Below are positions 1-12,600 of a DNA stretch of 64,000 nucleotides, in pieces. The position numbers and the translations under genes are program-made. The notes beneath the pieces were generated by a model. That model did no database searches and was not told where the DNA came from. It saw only the letters and a list, made by a program, of their open reading frames with translations. The stretch is taken from positions 4,029,001-4,093,000 of the forward strand of contig OZ004584.1 in NCBI GenBank assembly GCA_963924555.1, read 5' to 3'. This stretch comes from Crambe crambe. Lineage: Eukaryota; Porifera; Demospongiae; Poecilosclerida; Crambeidae. Position 1 is the stretch's first letter. Every line of letters starts with the position of its first letter.

Positions 1-690
1 TGTGGATTTTCATTTCTTGTTGGAATTCTGCCACAGCAACCAAAATGATAACACAGATGATCCATAGGGCAAAGTATTAAACCTACAGGCACACATGAAC
101 TGTTTCCAATCCCATACCTATATCAGCATACTAAAACTATGGCATCTACTCCCAGACCAAAGCAGGGGTGGAGACAGCTACCAAGTGCTCAATTAGTGAA
201 GTTAATGAGTGTAAATTCATCACGTATACTTCGCAGAAACAGTAAGGTTGCAGTGTCCCCCTTCCCCCCCAACTGCAAAGTAAGTATCTAAAACATGTAG
301 AGAAGCAGTTACATTTTTTGTGTGTGTGTCAGTAACTACAAGCTACTTCTAAAGAAATAGCTGGCTAGAGAACATCTAGATCATAACATTATGCTGTGCT
401 GTAGATCAAAAAGTTGCCTATCTGTAGCTATTCATAGCTACAAACTACAGCAGCTTTTAAAGAATGCTCTAAAGATTCTCTGCTGGGATCATAACTCAGA
501 ACTGAATGTAGAAAAACAAGGCAAAACTGCATGCTCATTATCTGTATATTTTTTCCCCCTATGTCGGCTTACTTTGCTCACCCTATATGCTGAAGTTTTG
601 ATTTTCCAGCTAGCTATATGCATTGCACTCAACTCCTTCCTTTGTGAGCTTACTTCATTTGTAAATTAGGAATGCTTTTTACATGCATTG
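1..690. other. Left edge, no gene recognised
   Basis: The longest open frame here (391-669, plus) has no recognisable domain, no splice context and a low-complexity composition, so I do not call it. The stretch should lie in an intron of the minus-strand ankyrin gene, because that gene has a splice donor at 697-696 and its next exon must lie further left. I could not find that exon. Confidence 0.5.
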
Positions 691-697
691 TTCATAC

Positions 698-3600
698 CTT
701 TGGAATTTTCCAGTATGACTTGTGAACATAATCCATCCCTATCAGATCCTTTAAATTTGAAGGTTACGAGTCTTCTAGGACTAGACTGTTGACCAGATAC
801 TGTAACAGTAAATCGAGGTGGGTACATATCTTGATTGCATTCCTCTATGAAATCTTTTTGAGAATTTCTTGAAAAATCATATTTAACATCCTTCTGTAAT
901 ATCTACATATATTAACAAAATTTATATGCTTGAGCTTCCTCACATAGCTGCTCATACAAAGGATAAATCAATCATACCTGGTTATTACTGCAGCAAGAAA
1001 GTATCCAACCTCCAGTAGGATTGGTGTCATATTCAATTTCAATTGGAGACTTATCTGAAACGAATTTAAAGCTGCTAACCTTTATGACCTCTACCATCTG
1101 CATTCAGAAAGAACTAAGAATGATAACGATTGATACCTAGCTACTATATATAGCAGCTCTCTAAAAATATCTAGTGATCATTCTAAGCCAGATACATGCA
1201 GTATTAAGTAAGTGTGCATTAAGTAAGTGTACAGTTTCTTTCGAAATTTTGAAGCCAAGTTGAAGTAGCTATATATCGCTTGTAAATATTGTTTTTTTTG
1301 CATGATTGTTAAAAGTGAAACCATATCTATGTATTGATAGTTACATCACCTTTTTTCTTCTGTCATATAAATCTTTGATCAGCTGCATTGAAAGTTTCTA
1401 CATGTTAATGGTGATCATACTTAATTCATTATTATACTTACCTTAGTGCATGCAGGCAGATGATAAGTGATATAAAAGTATATTGGCCATTTATAAGTAC
1501 GCAGTTCGGGTATGACACGAATTAAACTGAATCTCATATCTAGAGTAGAATCTTCATAATTTTCTATGGCAGCAATACAAAGGTAACATAGGTGATCAGT
1601 TTTTAGTTTTCCATAATGACTATGATGATTAAATTCTTGTTTTTGCTTTCTGCTGATACTTTTAAAGCAATCCTCTCCATGAATTGCTTTCATAAAGCTA
1701 ATTTGGCTCAATAATGTAGATGTGTGATCACCTATATCCAGACAATGAGGGAGTATAATTTCAATTGGCTTGATAAATTTAAAAAACGGATCATCTTTAA
1801 TATGTAACTTAATAATTGGAGATATGAATCTGTAGCCTTCTGGAAAATTCAATGAGCTGGTCATCTTGACTTCATATTCAAGCTCTATCACTTGGCCTTT
1901 AGGAATAGCTCCTTCAGGTACCCTTATTGTAATATTTTGTGCATTATCATGATAAATACCACCCCCAGAATCAAGTCTTATTATTTTCATCCCATTTGAG
2001 TTTTCATTTGCAGAAATCATTGTTGGAATAGAAGTGTTGATAGTCTGGTTATCACTAGGAAGATTAGTTGAAGGTGTTGACTGTTCTTCGTCTTCATCCC
2101 TACCAGATAGAAAGATTGCACTGTCACAGGAAATGTTTGATGCTGCTCTTTTTTTGGTACCCAAAGCTACATCATCATTCTCTGCTCTCTTGGAGTGTGC
2201 CCAAGTCTGTGGAAAGGTTGTTGATTTTTCAGGTAGATTTAGAAGGTTTGATTGTGATGTTTTTTTCTTAGAGTTTTGAATGGGTATTTTTTGACTGTCG
2301 CTTTGATGAAATTTGATTTCAGGAATATTTCTTTTGCTATTGCAGTATTTAGTGAGATAATCTACTAAATTTTGATTACCACTTATTTTTGCTGCATGAA
2401 TGCAACTTCGTTTATTTTTAGTAGTAATAAACGGACAACACTGGTTTTCTTCAATAAGATATTCAGCTATGTTAAGATGTCCATTTTGGCAGGCTAAATA
2501 GAGGGGAGTTTCACCTTCATCGTCTTTACAAGAAGCTGGGTTGATACTGCAATTTTCAATCAGATATTTCACAATTTCTTCATGTCCTTCACAGCAAGCA
2601 ATATGAATCAATGTAAGACCTGGAAAATACAAAGTATCACCTTTGTTCCATAGTTTGGTTGTTGTTATGGATTGATCAGCACCTTTTTCTGTAATCAAGT
2701 ATTTGAGAATGTCTAGGAATCCCTTTTCACAAGCAAAATAGGCAGGAGATCTACCATACCCATCAATAGAGTTGATGTCACATTTCATCTCAGTGACCAA
2801 TATTTTAACAATGTTAAGGTGCCCATGTATGCAAGCAAGATGAAGACAATTGAGATGATCTTTATTGAAACTGTCTGGATCTAAACCAATTTGAAACCCC
2901 AGAAAACGTACAATGTTGATCTTGCCATGGATGCATGCAGTATGCAGTGGAGTATTTCCATTTATGTCGACATGCTTACTGGTGATCGCCTCTTTGTACA
3001 ACTTTTTAATGGAGAGTGAGAGCTGAAGATGATGGTATGCTAGCAGGTATTCTACTTCATCGAACATATGCTGTAATAAATACTTCAATGCTTCCAATTG
3101 TCCATACTGAGCAGCAGAGTGGAGAGGAGTGGATTTATTGAGATCTTTAGTCTCGATACTGTAGTTAAGGCCCATAAGATTTTGAATGACGTTCAAAGAT
3201 CCACACTGACAGGCTGAATGGAGAAGTGTGCACTGACCATGGATATCAGAATACATTCTTCTTAATGAAGGATGACTCTTCACTTCATTAAAGAGATATT
3301 CAAATACATCTCTATGCATGTTTCTGGCAGCCAAATCAAGAGAGGTCAACTTATGAGAAATAGGTACTATTAAATAAGAGTAATTTTCAACATAGTATTT
3401 CACTATTGATAAGTGACCATATTTGGATGCTACACATAGAGGTGGTGAATTATCAGGAGACAAAGCAGTTGGGGGGCTTTTGCATTGTAGATATTTAACA
3501 GTATTGTAATGACCATATCTTATGGCATAAAAAAGAGGAATTCTTCTGTTCTGTCCACTAGTAATGGGATTACAATTCAAGTCTTCAATGAAGTACTTGA

Positions 3601-5719
3601 CAACAGCCAAATTTCCAGCACGAGCAGCAAAGTGAAGCGGGGCATTGTTGTTTTTATTCCTAGATAATGGGTTGCATCTATGTTTGATGAGATATCTCAC
3701 TGTGGTTAGGTGACCCTTCTGACTGGCAAGGTGTAAGGGAGTAGATTCGTCTTCATCTCTGGATGAAGGATTACAGCACCGAGTGTCTATGAGATACTGT
3801 ATGACACTAAGATGATCATTTTTACTGGCATAATGAAGAGCAGTTCTACCCCATTGACCCTTGCTGTTAGGATCACACTCTAAGTCTTCAATGAAGTACT
3901 TGACAACAGCCAAATTTCCAGCACGAGCAGCAAAGTGAAGCGGGGCATTGTTGTTTTTATTCCTAGATAATGGGTTGCATCTATGTTTGATGAGATATCT
4001 CACTGTGGTTAGGTGACCCTTCTGACTGGCAAGGTGTAAGGGAGTAGATTCGTCTTCATCTCTGGATGAAGGATTACAGCACCGAGTGTCTATGAGATAC
4101 TGTATGACACTAAGATGATCATTTTTACTGGCATAATGAAGAGCAGTTCTACCCCATTGACCCTTACTGTTAGGATCACACTCTAAGTCTTCAATGAAAT
4201 ACTTGACAACAGCCAATCTCCCATTAAGAGCTGCTAAATGAAGAGGTGTACTGTTTTCCTTGTTTTTGGATAATTTACATTTTTGTTCCACAGTAAGGTA
4301 CTTCATTGTGGCTAAGTGACCATGTAGACTGGAAAGGTGTACGGGAGTGTCATTATTTCCATCTGTGCATGAAGGGTCACAGTGGTGAGTATCTATAAGA
4401 TATTGCATGACAGCAAGGTGACCATTTTCACTGGCATAATGAAGAGGAATTCTACCCCATCTACCTCTACTATTGCGATCACACTGCAAGTCTTCAATGA
4501 AGTATTTGACAACAGCCAATCTTCCCTCAAGAGCAGCTAGGTGAAGCGGTGTATTGTTGTACTTATTCTTGCATAACGGGTCACATTTGTGTTTTGTAGC
4601 GAGGTACTTTACTGTAGCCAAGTAACCACTTTTACTGGCAAAGTGTAAGGGAGTATTCTTATTTTCATCTGTGTGTGAAGGGTCACAGCATTGAGTGTGT
4701 ATGAGATACTGTACAATATCTAGGTGACCATTTTCACTGGCATAATGAAGAGGGGTTTTACTCCATTGCCTCCAACTGATAGAGCCATCATCACAAGTGC
4801 TATCGGAACTACAGTTTAATTTAGTGATCAGGTATACCACAATGTCCATGTGGCCTTTCTGACAGGCAAGGTGTAAAGGAGTGACACCACGTTTATCTTG
4901 ACAAGACGGATCACAGCTACGATGGTCCACCAAATATTTGAGGACACTGAGGTGTCCTTCACGACTGGCTGTGTGCATTAGTGACCTACCTGCTGTCGTG
5001 GTGAATTTATCATTTTTCCATTCTTTAGTAGTTTTGAATTGTGCATCTGCTTGCTTCTCCTCTAACATGTATTTGAGGATATCTAGATGTCCTCCTCCAG
5101 CAGCAAGGTAAGCAGGAGACCTCCCATGCTCATCCACAAGACTAATATCACAACCTACTTCCTCCAACAGAAACCTCACCACAGGGAAATGGCCATGCTG
5201 TGCAGCCAAGTGGAGGCAGGACAGACCTTCTATGTTAGTTTTATTAGGGTCACAACCCATTTCTTTAGTAAGATATGTGATGATATCAAGGCAACCATAT
5301 CTACTTGTTAAGAGTAGTGGAGTATTTCCTTCATGGTCAATATGTTCATCATGTAATAAGTCCGCCTTTTTTACTGAGCCTGCCTTTAGCAAATGGAATA
5401 GGAATTTGAACACTTTTAAATGTCCATACTGAGCTGCAGTGTGAAGGGGTGTGCACCCACTATTATCCTTGGTCTCTACACTGAGGTTGCATTTAGCAAT
5501 GAGCTCTTCAATCATGTCAACCCTCCCATGTTGGCAGGCATAGTGAAGAGGAGTACGTCTATCTGAAAACTGTAGTGTCGGTGTTTCATTCTTTATATCC
5601 ATGATCAATGACATAGCAGATGGGAAGTCGCCTGATTTCAAAGCCATTTCGATTGCATGTTTTGTTTGGTCAATAGAAGTCATTCCTTGCTGAATTATGC
5701 ACGTGACTGGGTTGCACAA
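698..5719 (-). CDS. Ankyrin-repeat protein with ZU5 and UPA-like domains (3' end outside window)
   Basis: Exon 5719-1442 (1426 codons) starts at ATG 5719 and ends in phase 0 at a strong donor (GTAAGTAT). Exon 1097-978 (40 codons) and exon 893-698 (65 codons plus 1 base) follow with good acceptors and donors, in frame. Residues about 50 to 1120 are a long stack of ankyrin repeats (TPLHxA, GHLxxVKYL motifs). A low-complexity linker of about 100 residues follows, then a ZU5 domain from about residue 1246 (DSGGGIYHD, VPEGAIPKG). The two small exons read as a UPA-like domain (WxLSCC, then YPPRFTVTVSG). In the ZU5-UPA family a Death domain often comes next, but it would lie beyond base 1. The likely role is an intracellular scaffold or innate-immune type adaptor; this is inferred from domains only. 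No signal peptide or membrane segment is seen. Repeats in the middle were duplicated very recently (see separate entry). Confidence 0.85.
3581..4186 (-). repeat. Internal tandem duplication, 2 x 303 bp, in ankyrin array
   Basis: 3581-3883 and 3884-4186 are almost identical by eye. The one difference I noted is a single base (ttgctg versus ttactg, near 3862 and 4165). The unit is 303 bp, i.e. 101 codons or about three ankyrin repeats, so the reading frame is kept. The neighbouring ankyrin repeats are much more diverged from each other. Confidence 0.95.
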
Positions 5720-7060
5720 TGATTCATGTGGCTATACTTGTAACTACAGATATAGGTGGAGTCAGCGTTGCTGGTTGTTTAGTCCAACAATCTAAGTATA
5801 ATAAATAATACTAATAAATCACTGATTCTCTCTCTCTCTCTCAGCTAGCTGTATACTCATCTAAGCTCACTGTGTGTACCTTGTACACCAGCTATTGGTT
5901 TGAAAGACAAGACTGTCAAGACTGTATTTCATTTCTCACCCCCTCCCACCTTTTCCCCTGCTTTTATCACTCATGCTCTTGGGCAGTACATAGCTAGTTG
6001 CTTCAATTTGACACTGAGATATCTTTATACATCGTAGGTATGTAATTAGCTAGGTAGCTACAGCAGGTAGCATCTCTATACCACTGAATGCATGTCACAT
6101 AACTTCGTAACATTACTTGAGTAGAAGTGAGAGATCATATTACATATGACTCTATTCCCACAGGGCCATATGAAATGTATGCCACATAACTTAGTAATTT
6201 GATTTATGCAATCGGAGATATGACTGGGTTGCATGCTCCTTTGTTATAGCACTGCAGTATATTATATATGTAGCTAGCTACACATTAGGTATTTGCTGAA
6301 TCATCACTAGTTACTCTCAACTATTCTCCACATACACCATACAAATACATATACAGTGCAGGACTGGAGTGCAGAGTTTACACCGAATCCATGCACTCAT
6401 GCATCTCTAAGTATCACACATATCACTGTGTCATACTGGTGGTGCTAAGATTGTGTGCACATAGCTCACACAGTAGCTATACTAAAATTCACCACTTCAC
6501 CCACCTACAGTTTAGCTTGGCACAGTGTAGCAGGATCAGACTTACTGTATTATCATGTGACATTGCATGCAGCTAGACTTTTATACCTTATATAATGTAG
6601 TCATTAGCTAGTCTGCTACCAGCTGCTAGTTTTTTTCCTATGCCATGGACTCTTTACACTTCATTAAACATTAACCTATAATCAGGCAGCAGATTAAACT
6701 ACTGTAGGACATGACTACACTTATACATACATCATTATAACTATTAGTGTGAATAGCCTTGTGGTAAACTGATCAACTTACTCACAACAGCTATAGCTCC
6801 TTCAGATGTTAAAGCAGCATACAATCTGGAGGTAATCTGTGTGACCGATGACACTACTATAGGCTGTAATAGCTATAGTAGTTATATATATACTATCAAA
6901 AATTAATAAGGAATTTGTGGGGGTTGTCGTGCACCTAATTAGGAATAGAGACTAGATTTGAAGTATTAATTTTATATTAATGAAAAAATGTTGTCATTGT
7001 TTTTGTGCATATGCAGTTTCTTACACAGAAATCAATAATAATGGCTCTCCTGTCTTTTAA
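5720..7060. promoter_or_regulatory. Upstream region of ankyrin gene, duplicated at 13187-14660
   Basis: No coding sequence is recognised. The stretch includes a CT dinucleotide run (about 5827-5843). It is conserved, with small indels, at 13187-14660, upstream of the truncated ankyrin copy. It should contain the promoter and 5' UTR of the ankyrin gene, but I could not fix a TATA box or start site. Confidence 0.45.
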
Positions 7061-7139
7061 AAACGGATAAATTTACTCACATTAATGCATATACGACAGG
7101 TTTTCAAGTTAAGATGATTTTATTTTAGTAGAGCTCAAA

Positions 7140-8190
7140 AAGGGCAAGGCAATTTTTTTGGCTGTACAATGGACAGGTAGCTTATGTTCGATTGATCTGG
7201 TTATGTACTTCCTATCTGCTGATAGATGTAATCACAATGCATGCGCAATTTAATGGTTTATGAAGAGTCAAAATGAGCAAAAAGCAAAAGCAGTTGTTCT
7301 CTATCGATGAATCATACTTCACGAGCAACTTTGCAATAGGAGGCATTAAGTCTTGGAAATCGGTTCTGCTTTGGTCTGGAGGAGGGAAAGCCTCTCGATC
7401 TGAAACAATCTGGTACGTTCATTGACATGGAAAGACCGTATAGTGCGTCTCGAGGTTGAGTTAACGGATGGAAGTTCCATAGTGTTTGGAACTGAATATC
7501 AGGGTGCAAGCGAAACAGAATATTGCTGCTGGAGAAAAAGTAGTTTCACTAATAGCAAATTTACTACTAAATTAGTGATGGTGATGTGGTAGTCTTGAAC
7601 TGATCACCAATCAAAACCGTACATTCTCTGTTGATGCAGGGTTGGAGTCCGGTATATTGGTAGGCCTCACAGATGGAGATCGATTGCCTTGACTTTGGAC
7701 TGCTTCGTTGTGCAAGTGCACAGCTGGATTATCCTGATCTCCACACTTTGATGGTTACAACAAAACCGAAAGAGATAAAAACCATCACTTATGACAACTC
7801 CAAAGGAGCAACAGATCAGGTATTTAATTTGCTGGAAGTGAACCTGTAACAACAACAGAATAGTGGTCTGTAACTGCTGGTATGGAAGCTGGTGTGGAAA
7901 CAGAACTGAAGTTAAGGCTGGCTACCCTATACTAACAGAAGGTAAAGTCACGGTGTCTGTCACAGTCAGTGGCACTTAAGAATGTTCTACTACCAAAACA
8001 GTTGAATGATCCTTCACTTTCCAGCAGGCCAACGCACACAAGCCACTGCAGGGAAATATTGACACTCCATATACGACCAAGATTGTGTATGCCGGTAAAA
8101 TGTTTTCTTTCGATATAAAAGGTACCTACAATGGTGTCTCGGCATCCCAAGTTGTTGTGAAAGTTATATTTAATACTCCCTGACAATAGA
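7140..8190 (+). pseudogene. Aerolysin-like pore-forming protein pseudogene (copy 1)
   Basis: Translated pieces in all three plus-strand frames resemble an aerolysin/natterin-type protein. An N-terminal beta-rich, lectin-like segment lies at about 7440-7560. The start of the pore-forming module is near 7765-7830, the 'EGKVTVSV'-type segment near 7938-7975, and the C-terminal part at about 7990-8185. Stops and frame changes interrupt every segment and no start or complete frame can be assigned, so the locus cannot encode the protein as it stands. Related broken copies lie at 19130-19840 and 27735-28440. Family assignment rests on my recognition of motif order. Distinguishing natterin-like from other aerolysin subfamilies would need a profile search. 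Confidence 0.6.
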
Positions 8191-8691
8191 AAGTAAAGGC
8201 TGATTCTGGTAGATGTTACTAGCTATTACTCAGTATTGAAATTTCTCTATGCATATAGTATGTCTTAGCTTCTTAGCTGCTATATACTTATAACACGAGA
8301 GTTTACAAGGAGATCTAGCTAGTCTCACAGGCCAGATTTCTCTTTAGAACTGTGAGGATGAGAAAGTTAGATCGGCATATCTACATAATTAAAGTATGGC
8401 ACTGGATAAGTTACTGTGTTACTTCGTGTACGTAGTTAGAGTAGTGGATAATCCATGTTTCAGCACTTGGCAAGTTGTATATGTAGGTACTGTATTCATG
8501 ACTTGAAGGAGGCTTTGGATGTAGCGATAACATTAGAGAGTCGTTGGATACCATGCATATCAGGAAAGATTGGGAGGTTTATGTTCCCAGTGCCCTCACA
8601 GTTTCTACACTTTATGTATGTCAGCTACTGAAATATGTAACATTGCTAGAGATGCATGTTCCCTGCACACATACTATACTGGTCTAGTACC

Positions 8692-8867
8692 CACTTCTTT
8701 AGTGAGATATGTGATGACATCAAGGCAACCATATTATCTACTTGTTATGAGTAGTGGAGTATTTCCTTCATGGTCAATATGTTCATCATGTAATAAGTCC
8801 GACTTTTTGACTGAGCCTGCCTTTAGCAAATGGAATAGGAATTTGAACACTTTTAAGTGTCCATACT
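8692..8867 (-). pseudogene. Ankyrin gene fragment, part of truncated second copy
   Basis: Matches 5255-5433 of the ankyrin gene closely. Its left end abuts sequence related to the region downstream of the aerolysin-like pseudogenes. Its right end (8867) is the insertion point of the 4.0 kb transposon. The rest of this copy resumes at 12893 beyond the transposon. Confidence 0.85.
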
Positions 8868-9749
8868 AGTCCGGCAGAATAAAGGACATTTTTAGCTGTA
8901 CCTTGCAGCATGGTCTATAGTTTTTTTTATTATTCCTAGTTGTTCTACATAATAGTAAGCTTCTCAAAATTGCCTGCTGGATCTCTGTCAGCAGTGGGCA
9001 AATTGAAATATTAGCTGTGAAAACTTCACATTATGAATTTGCATACTTGTCAAATTCTTGAAATTTCTTGCACAATTACAAGGCCATGTGATTCATGTAC
9101 ATGCATGCAGCTGCCAGTTTTCTTTTGCCACAATGGTCTTGTCGACTATGAGATATGCTTCATCATCACTCACTACCAATATGTATGGTTCAAGCATTGT
9201 TATTCAGTGATGTAGCCTTGAAAATTCAAGTGGTCAGGTTGAAGTGGGACAGTGTACATAGCTATAGACTAACCACACAGTTTTGTGTGCATTATATGTT
9301 AGCGATATACACGAAGATAATTAAAATTTGCAAAATACAGATTGACGTGTATCCAGGGGCTGATTCAGGTAGGGGCCTAAGGGACCTGCCCCTCCCCCTT
9401 TTCATTACCATTAGCCACAGTACTCACTGCATGGTGCAATATTTTAAATGAAAGAGCCTCATGGTAAATTAAAGCACCATACACAATGTTTTGAGCCAGA
9501 GAAAAGACTAGCTAGACAAGAATTATGAAGCTAAGCTACAGTTGATCTAGTTGTTATTTTGGGTGTGGTGGTTTGATTTGTAACTGAACTTGGATAAACT
9601 ATCAGTTTCATCTGTGTCACAGCACCATTAGGTTATTCAAAGCATTTGACTCATTGTAGTTCTCAGGTAATTAAGGACAATCCATACATTTGAGAATGCT
9701 AGTCTCTGAGTGGCAGGCATCTAAGATAACAGCTTTATTATAATATTAT

Positions 9750-10792
9750 CAGGGGCTGATCCTTTAAAGAAGAGGGGTAAATAATAAATAGTGCCAAAAT
9801 TTAGAAATCACACCCATTTTGGTTTGCCATGGCTTTCTTAAATCAGCTAGGCTGCAGAGCCTCCAACCATACTGATTCTTTAGTATTTTTATTGAAATTT
9901 GGCCAGAATTTTAAAACATAACTTGCAGCAATGCAATTTCAATTTCACACTTCATTGCTCTAATTAGTGGGCGGATGAATACCACATAACTTGCAGCAAT
10001 GCAATTTCACACTTCATTACTCTAATTAGTGGGTGGATGAATACCACATAACTTGCAGCAACAATTTCACACTTCAGTACTCTTATTAGTGGGTGGATGT
10101 AATAACCAACCTAGTCATGATAATTGCCAATAGCCATGCTGCAGGGCTGAACAAAAAAAAAAAAAAAAAAAAAATCAAAAATAAAGATGCTAATAATAAC
10201 CATAGGGTGATGGTGTAGATGCTTGTTTATTCAGATGACTTTAGGCCTCTAACAGCTCTGAAAAGATACTTACTACTGATTGTTGTTATGCAGTTGCTAA
10301 TTATATCAAAAAAATTCTCAAACAATTATTAAAATCCATTACAAATGCTTGTAGGATAGAATAACAGAGGTTACACTGTATTGCTTTTTTAAGTATGTGG
10401 TGTGATCACAAATAATTTACACAATCTTATGGGTGAACACTTGCTAGCACCTAAACCTAAAATCTTGTCTACGGCCCTAAAGGACTGATTTCTATGTTGA
10501 ATTTCAGACCCAGCGATATGCATCTGATAGGTTTTACAATGTGTTGCTTATGAATAATTATCATTAATTTTGAGAGGGACCCATTTCATTCCCTCTGGAT
10601 AAGCCCCTGAAATGTACCTGAAGTTCTTAATTAAGTGTTAGTATAGTTTGTTGGATTTCAGTGAGCATACGTAAACACATTTATTTATTTCAAAATCCAG
10701 AAAGTGGTACCAGCTGTAGCAGAGACTCCATGCAGCCATGCATGGTGCAAGCACACAGCCCCCTCTTTCCAAAAACTCTGGATCAGCCCCTG
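9750..10792. mobile_element. Possible decayed hAT-like element nested in the 4.0 kb transposon
   Basis: CAGGGGCTGATCC at 9750 and GGATCAGCCCCTG at 10780-10792 form a perfect 13-bp inverted repeat of the CAGNG type usual in hAT elements. Flanking 8-mers do not match, so a target duplication is not supported. A related half-site lies at about 9355. No transposase is seen inside. Confidence 0.4.
9917..10100. repeat. Three tandem copies of a unit of about 62 bp
   Basis: Each copy runs from 'acataacttgcagcaa' to 'attagtgggtggatgaat' with small differences. The third copy has lost a few bases. An A-run of about 20 follows at 10154. Confidence 0.85.
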
Positions 10793-10978
10793 GTATCCTT
10801 TGCTAAAATAAAATCATTTGCTACTAGTTTTAGGTCAATACTATCAGTTATTTCTTGGTGGCAGTGAATCATCATCAGATGATTCAAGCAAGCTTGAGTC
10901 ATTGCGTTTCAGGTTGATCAGGAAAAGTGGTCAGGTTGAAACCTGACCAACCTGACTGGAGGCTACACCACTGTTATT

Positions 10979-12600
10979 ATGACATGTTATTATGAGCTGG
11001 AACATCAGCAAGAGCAAGGCATTGAAAGGATTCCTGTTCATCGTAAGTGTGTTGATAAATACTGTCACAAGAAGTCTATCCAGAAAGCAGTACATGAAAG
11101 GGCTGACAGTTCACGAAGTTTAAGTGAAAATCTAATAAATGAGCAAGGCAATCAGAACAGCCAACTTTTTCCTTTCTTCAGCATTGTCTATTTTGTGGCA
11201 AGCAGTGTAATACTGAAAAGGATCCTAAGCATCCAGGAAGATGGCGTCCTGCATATATCTGCCGGGAAGGGGGAAAATTCAGAAATAGGGGCTTAAAAGA
11301 GGCAATCTACGAAACATGTGAAAAAAGAAATGATGTTCAGTAAGAGTGAGAATGGCAGGTGTTCTTTCTGATCTGCATGCGGCAGATGTCAGGTGTCATG
11401 TAGACTGTAGGGCATCTTTTATGTGTCCTAGGTCAATACAGGCTGCAACACGTCAGACCTGTATCACTGATTAGCTTGTCGATAAAGCTTTTAATTCAGT
11501 TATTAGGTATCTGACTAATAATGAAACTATTGTTCATAGCTCAGTCACCTTATTCACTAAATATATGGAGGAGGTTGGGCAAGCACTCTCTAGGCGGCAG
11601 CTAGTAACAAGTATGATAAAGAAATTTGGAGGAGATATGATTGCCCTTTCATTGCCAGGAATTGCCACAATATTAGCATTTAAAGCTACTGCTGCTAAAA
11701 TGTTTCACATGATACCTGATGATACAGATGACATGTGTGATGTGATTGAGAAGGTATCTAAAAAGGTAAAAACTGAAATAAATAACATTGAAATTGACAA
11801 AGCTCTGTTCCCTACCAGGCTAACACCCACAATAGAAGCCTTTCAAGAGAATGTGAAAAGGGCCCTCTATCAATGTGAGGAGGGCTCTCCAAGAACCCCC
11901 ACATCTAGATCCCACTCAAAATGGATGGTCTAGAGATGAGGAAACAAAGTCCCTTCAACCTCCTCCCACCAAGTTGCCAGGTCTAGATTATGTCCTTAAA
12001 CTGGTTAGCTGCTCATGTGCATCAGAGACTCCATGCAGCACGAGTAAATGTGGATGTGTAGCAGCCTATTTGACTTGCACTGCATTTTGTCGCTGTGAAG
12101 GAAGTTCCATTTATAAGAATGAACAGACAAAAGCAGTTGAATATGGAAGCCGAGAAGTGCAATTTTTATGCATTTTGACTTTTTGCTCCGACTGGTCGGA
12201 GGCGGGATCGGAGATGGTGTGGTGACTCAGCTCCGATGGCCGAGAAGTGCATTTCGGGATCGGAATCGGGATCGGAGTTGGGGTTGGGATCAGAGGCGAG
12301 ATCGGGAAGCCGAGAAGGGCAACATACGGTGGCCGAGAAGGGTCACTTCTCGGCCGTCGGAGCTCGGTCGGAAGCCCCGCCTCCGACCAGTCGGAGCACA
12401 AAACAAAATATTGCCCTTCTTGGCTTCCCGCCTCCGATCCCAACTCCGATCCCGGAATGCACTTCTCGGCCGTCGGAGCTGAGTCGCCGCACCATCTCCG
12501 ATCCCGCCTCCGACCAGTCGGAGCAAAAAGTCAAAATGCATAAAAATTGCACTTCTCGGCTTCCATAGTTGAAGAGTCAGGATCTGACGATGAAGCAAAT
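10979..12600 (+). pseudogene. Transposon-borne CXC-domain (tesmin/TSO1-like) protein, broken
   Basis: Segments in shifting frames read in order as follows. About 11000-11150 is a charged N-terminal part. About 11190-11335 is a Cys-containing segment (FCGKQCNTEKDP ... ICREGGKF). About 11342-11470 contains SDLHAADVRCHVDC, a motif I associate with uncharacterised invertebrate repeat-encoded proteins. About 11500-11870 is an alpha-helical body (RRQLVTSMIKKFGGDM). About 11990-12100 is a tesmin/TSO1-like CXC zinc-binding segment (CSTSKCGCVAAYLTC, CRC). The frame is broken near 11338 (stop and frame change) and at 11470 (stop), and is interrupted at 12141 by the foldback element. The acidic tail and stop (EESGSDDEAN) lie beyond the foldback at about 12570-12603. 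CXC domains bind DNA in known families; here the role is inferred to be element mobility. Confidence 0.65.
12142..12567. mobile_element. 426-bp foldback (near-palindromic) element
   Basis: The left arm starts TATGGAAGCCGAGAAGTGC and the right arm ends with its reverse complement. The outer part of the arms, roughly 110 bp, matches with only about three differences seen. The centre keeps GGCCGAGAAG/CTTCTCGGCC motifs in both directions. The flanks GTTGAA at 12136-12141 and 12568-12573 are a 6-bp (possibly 7-bp) target duplication. It is GC-rich with repeated GGATCGG words, unlike its surroundings. It interrupts the CXC-domain gene just before its acidic tail. Open frames inside it on both strands are by-products of the palindrome. 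Confidence 0.9.

Noticed and set aside
391-669. 92-codon plus-strand frame
   Set aside because: No domain, unusual composition, lies on the opposite strand within a predicted intron of the ankyrin gene.
5826-5843. CT-run as a regulatory element
   Set aside because: A simple dinucleotide repeat, also present in the truncated copy; no evidence of function.
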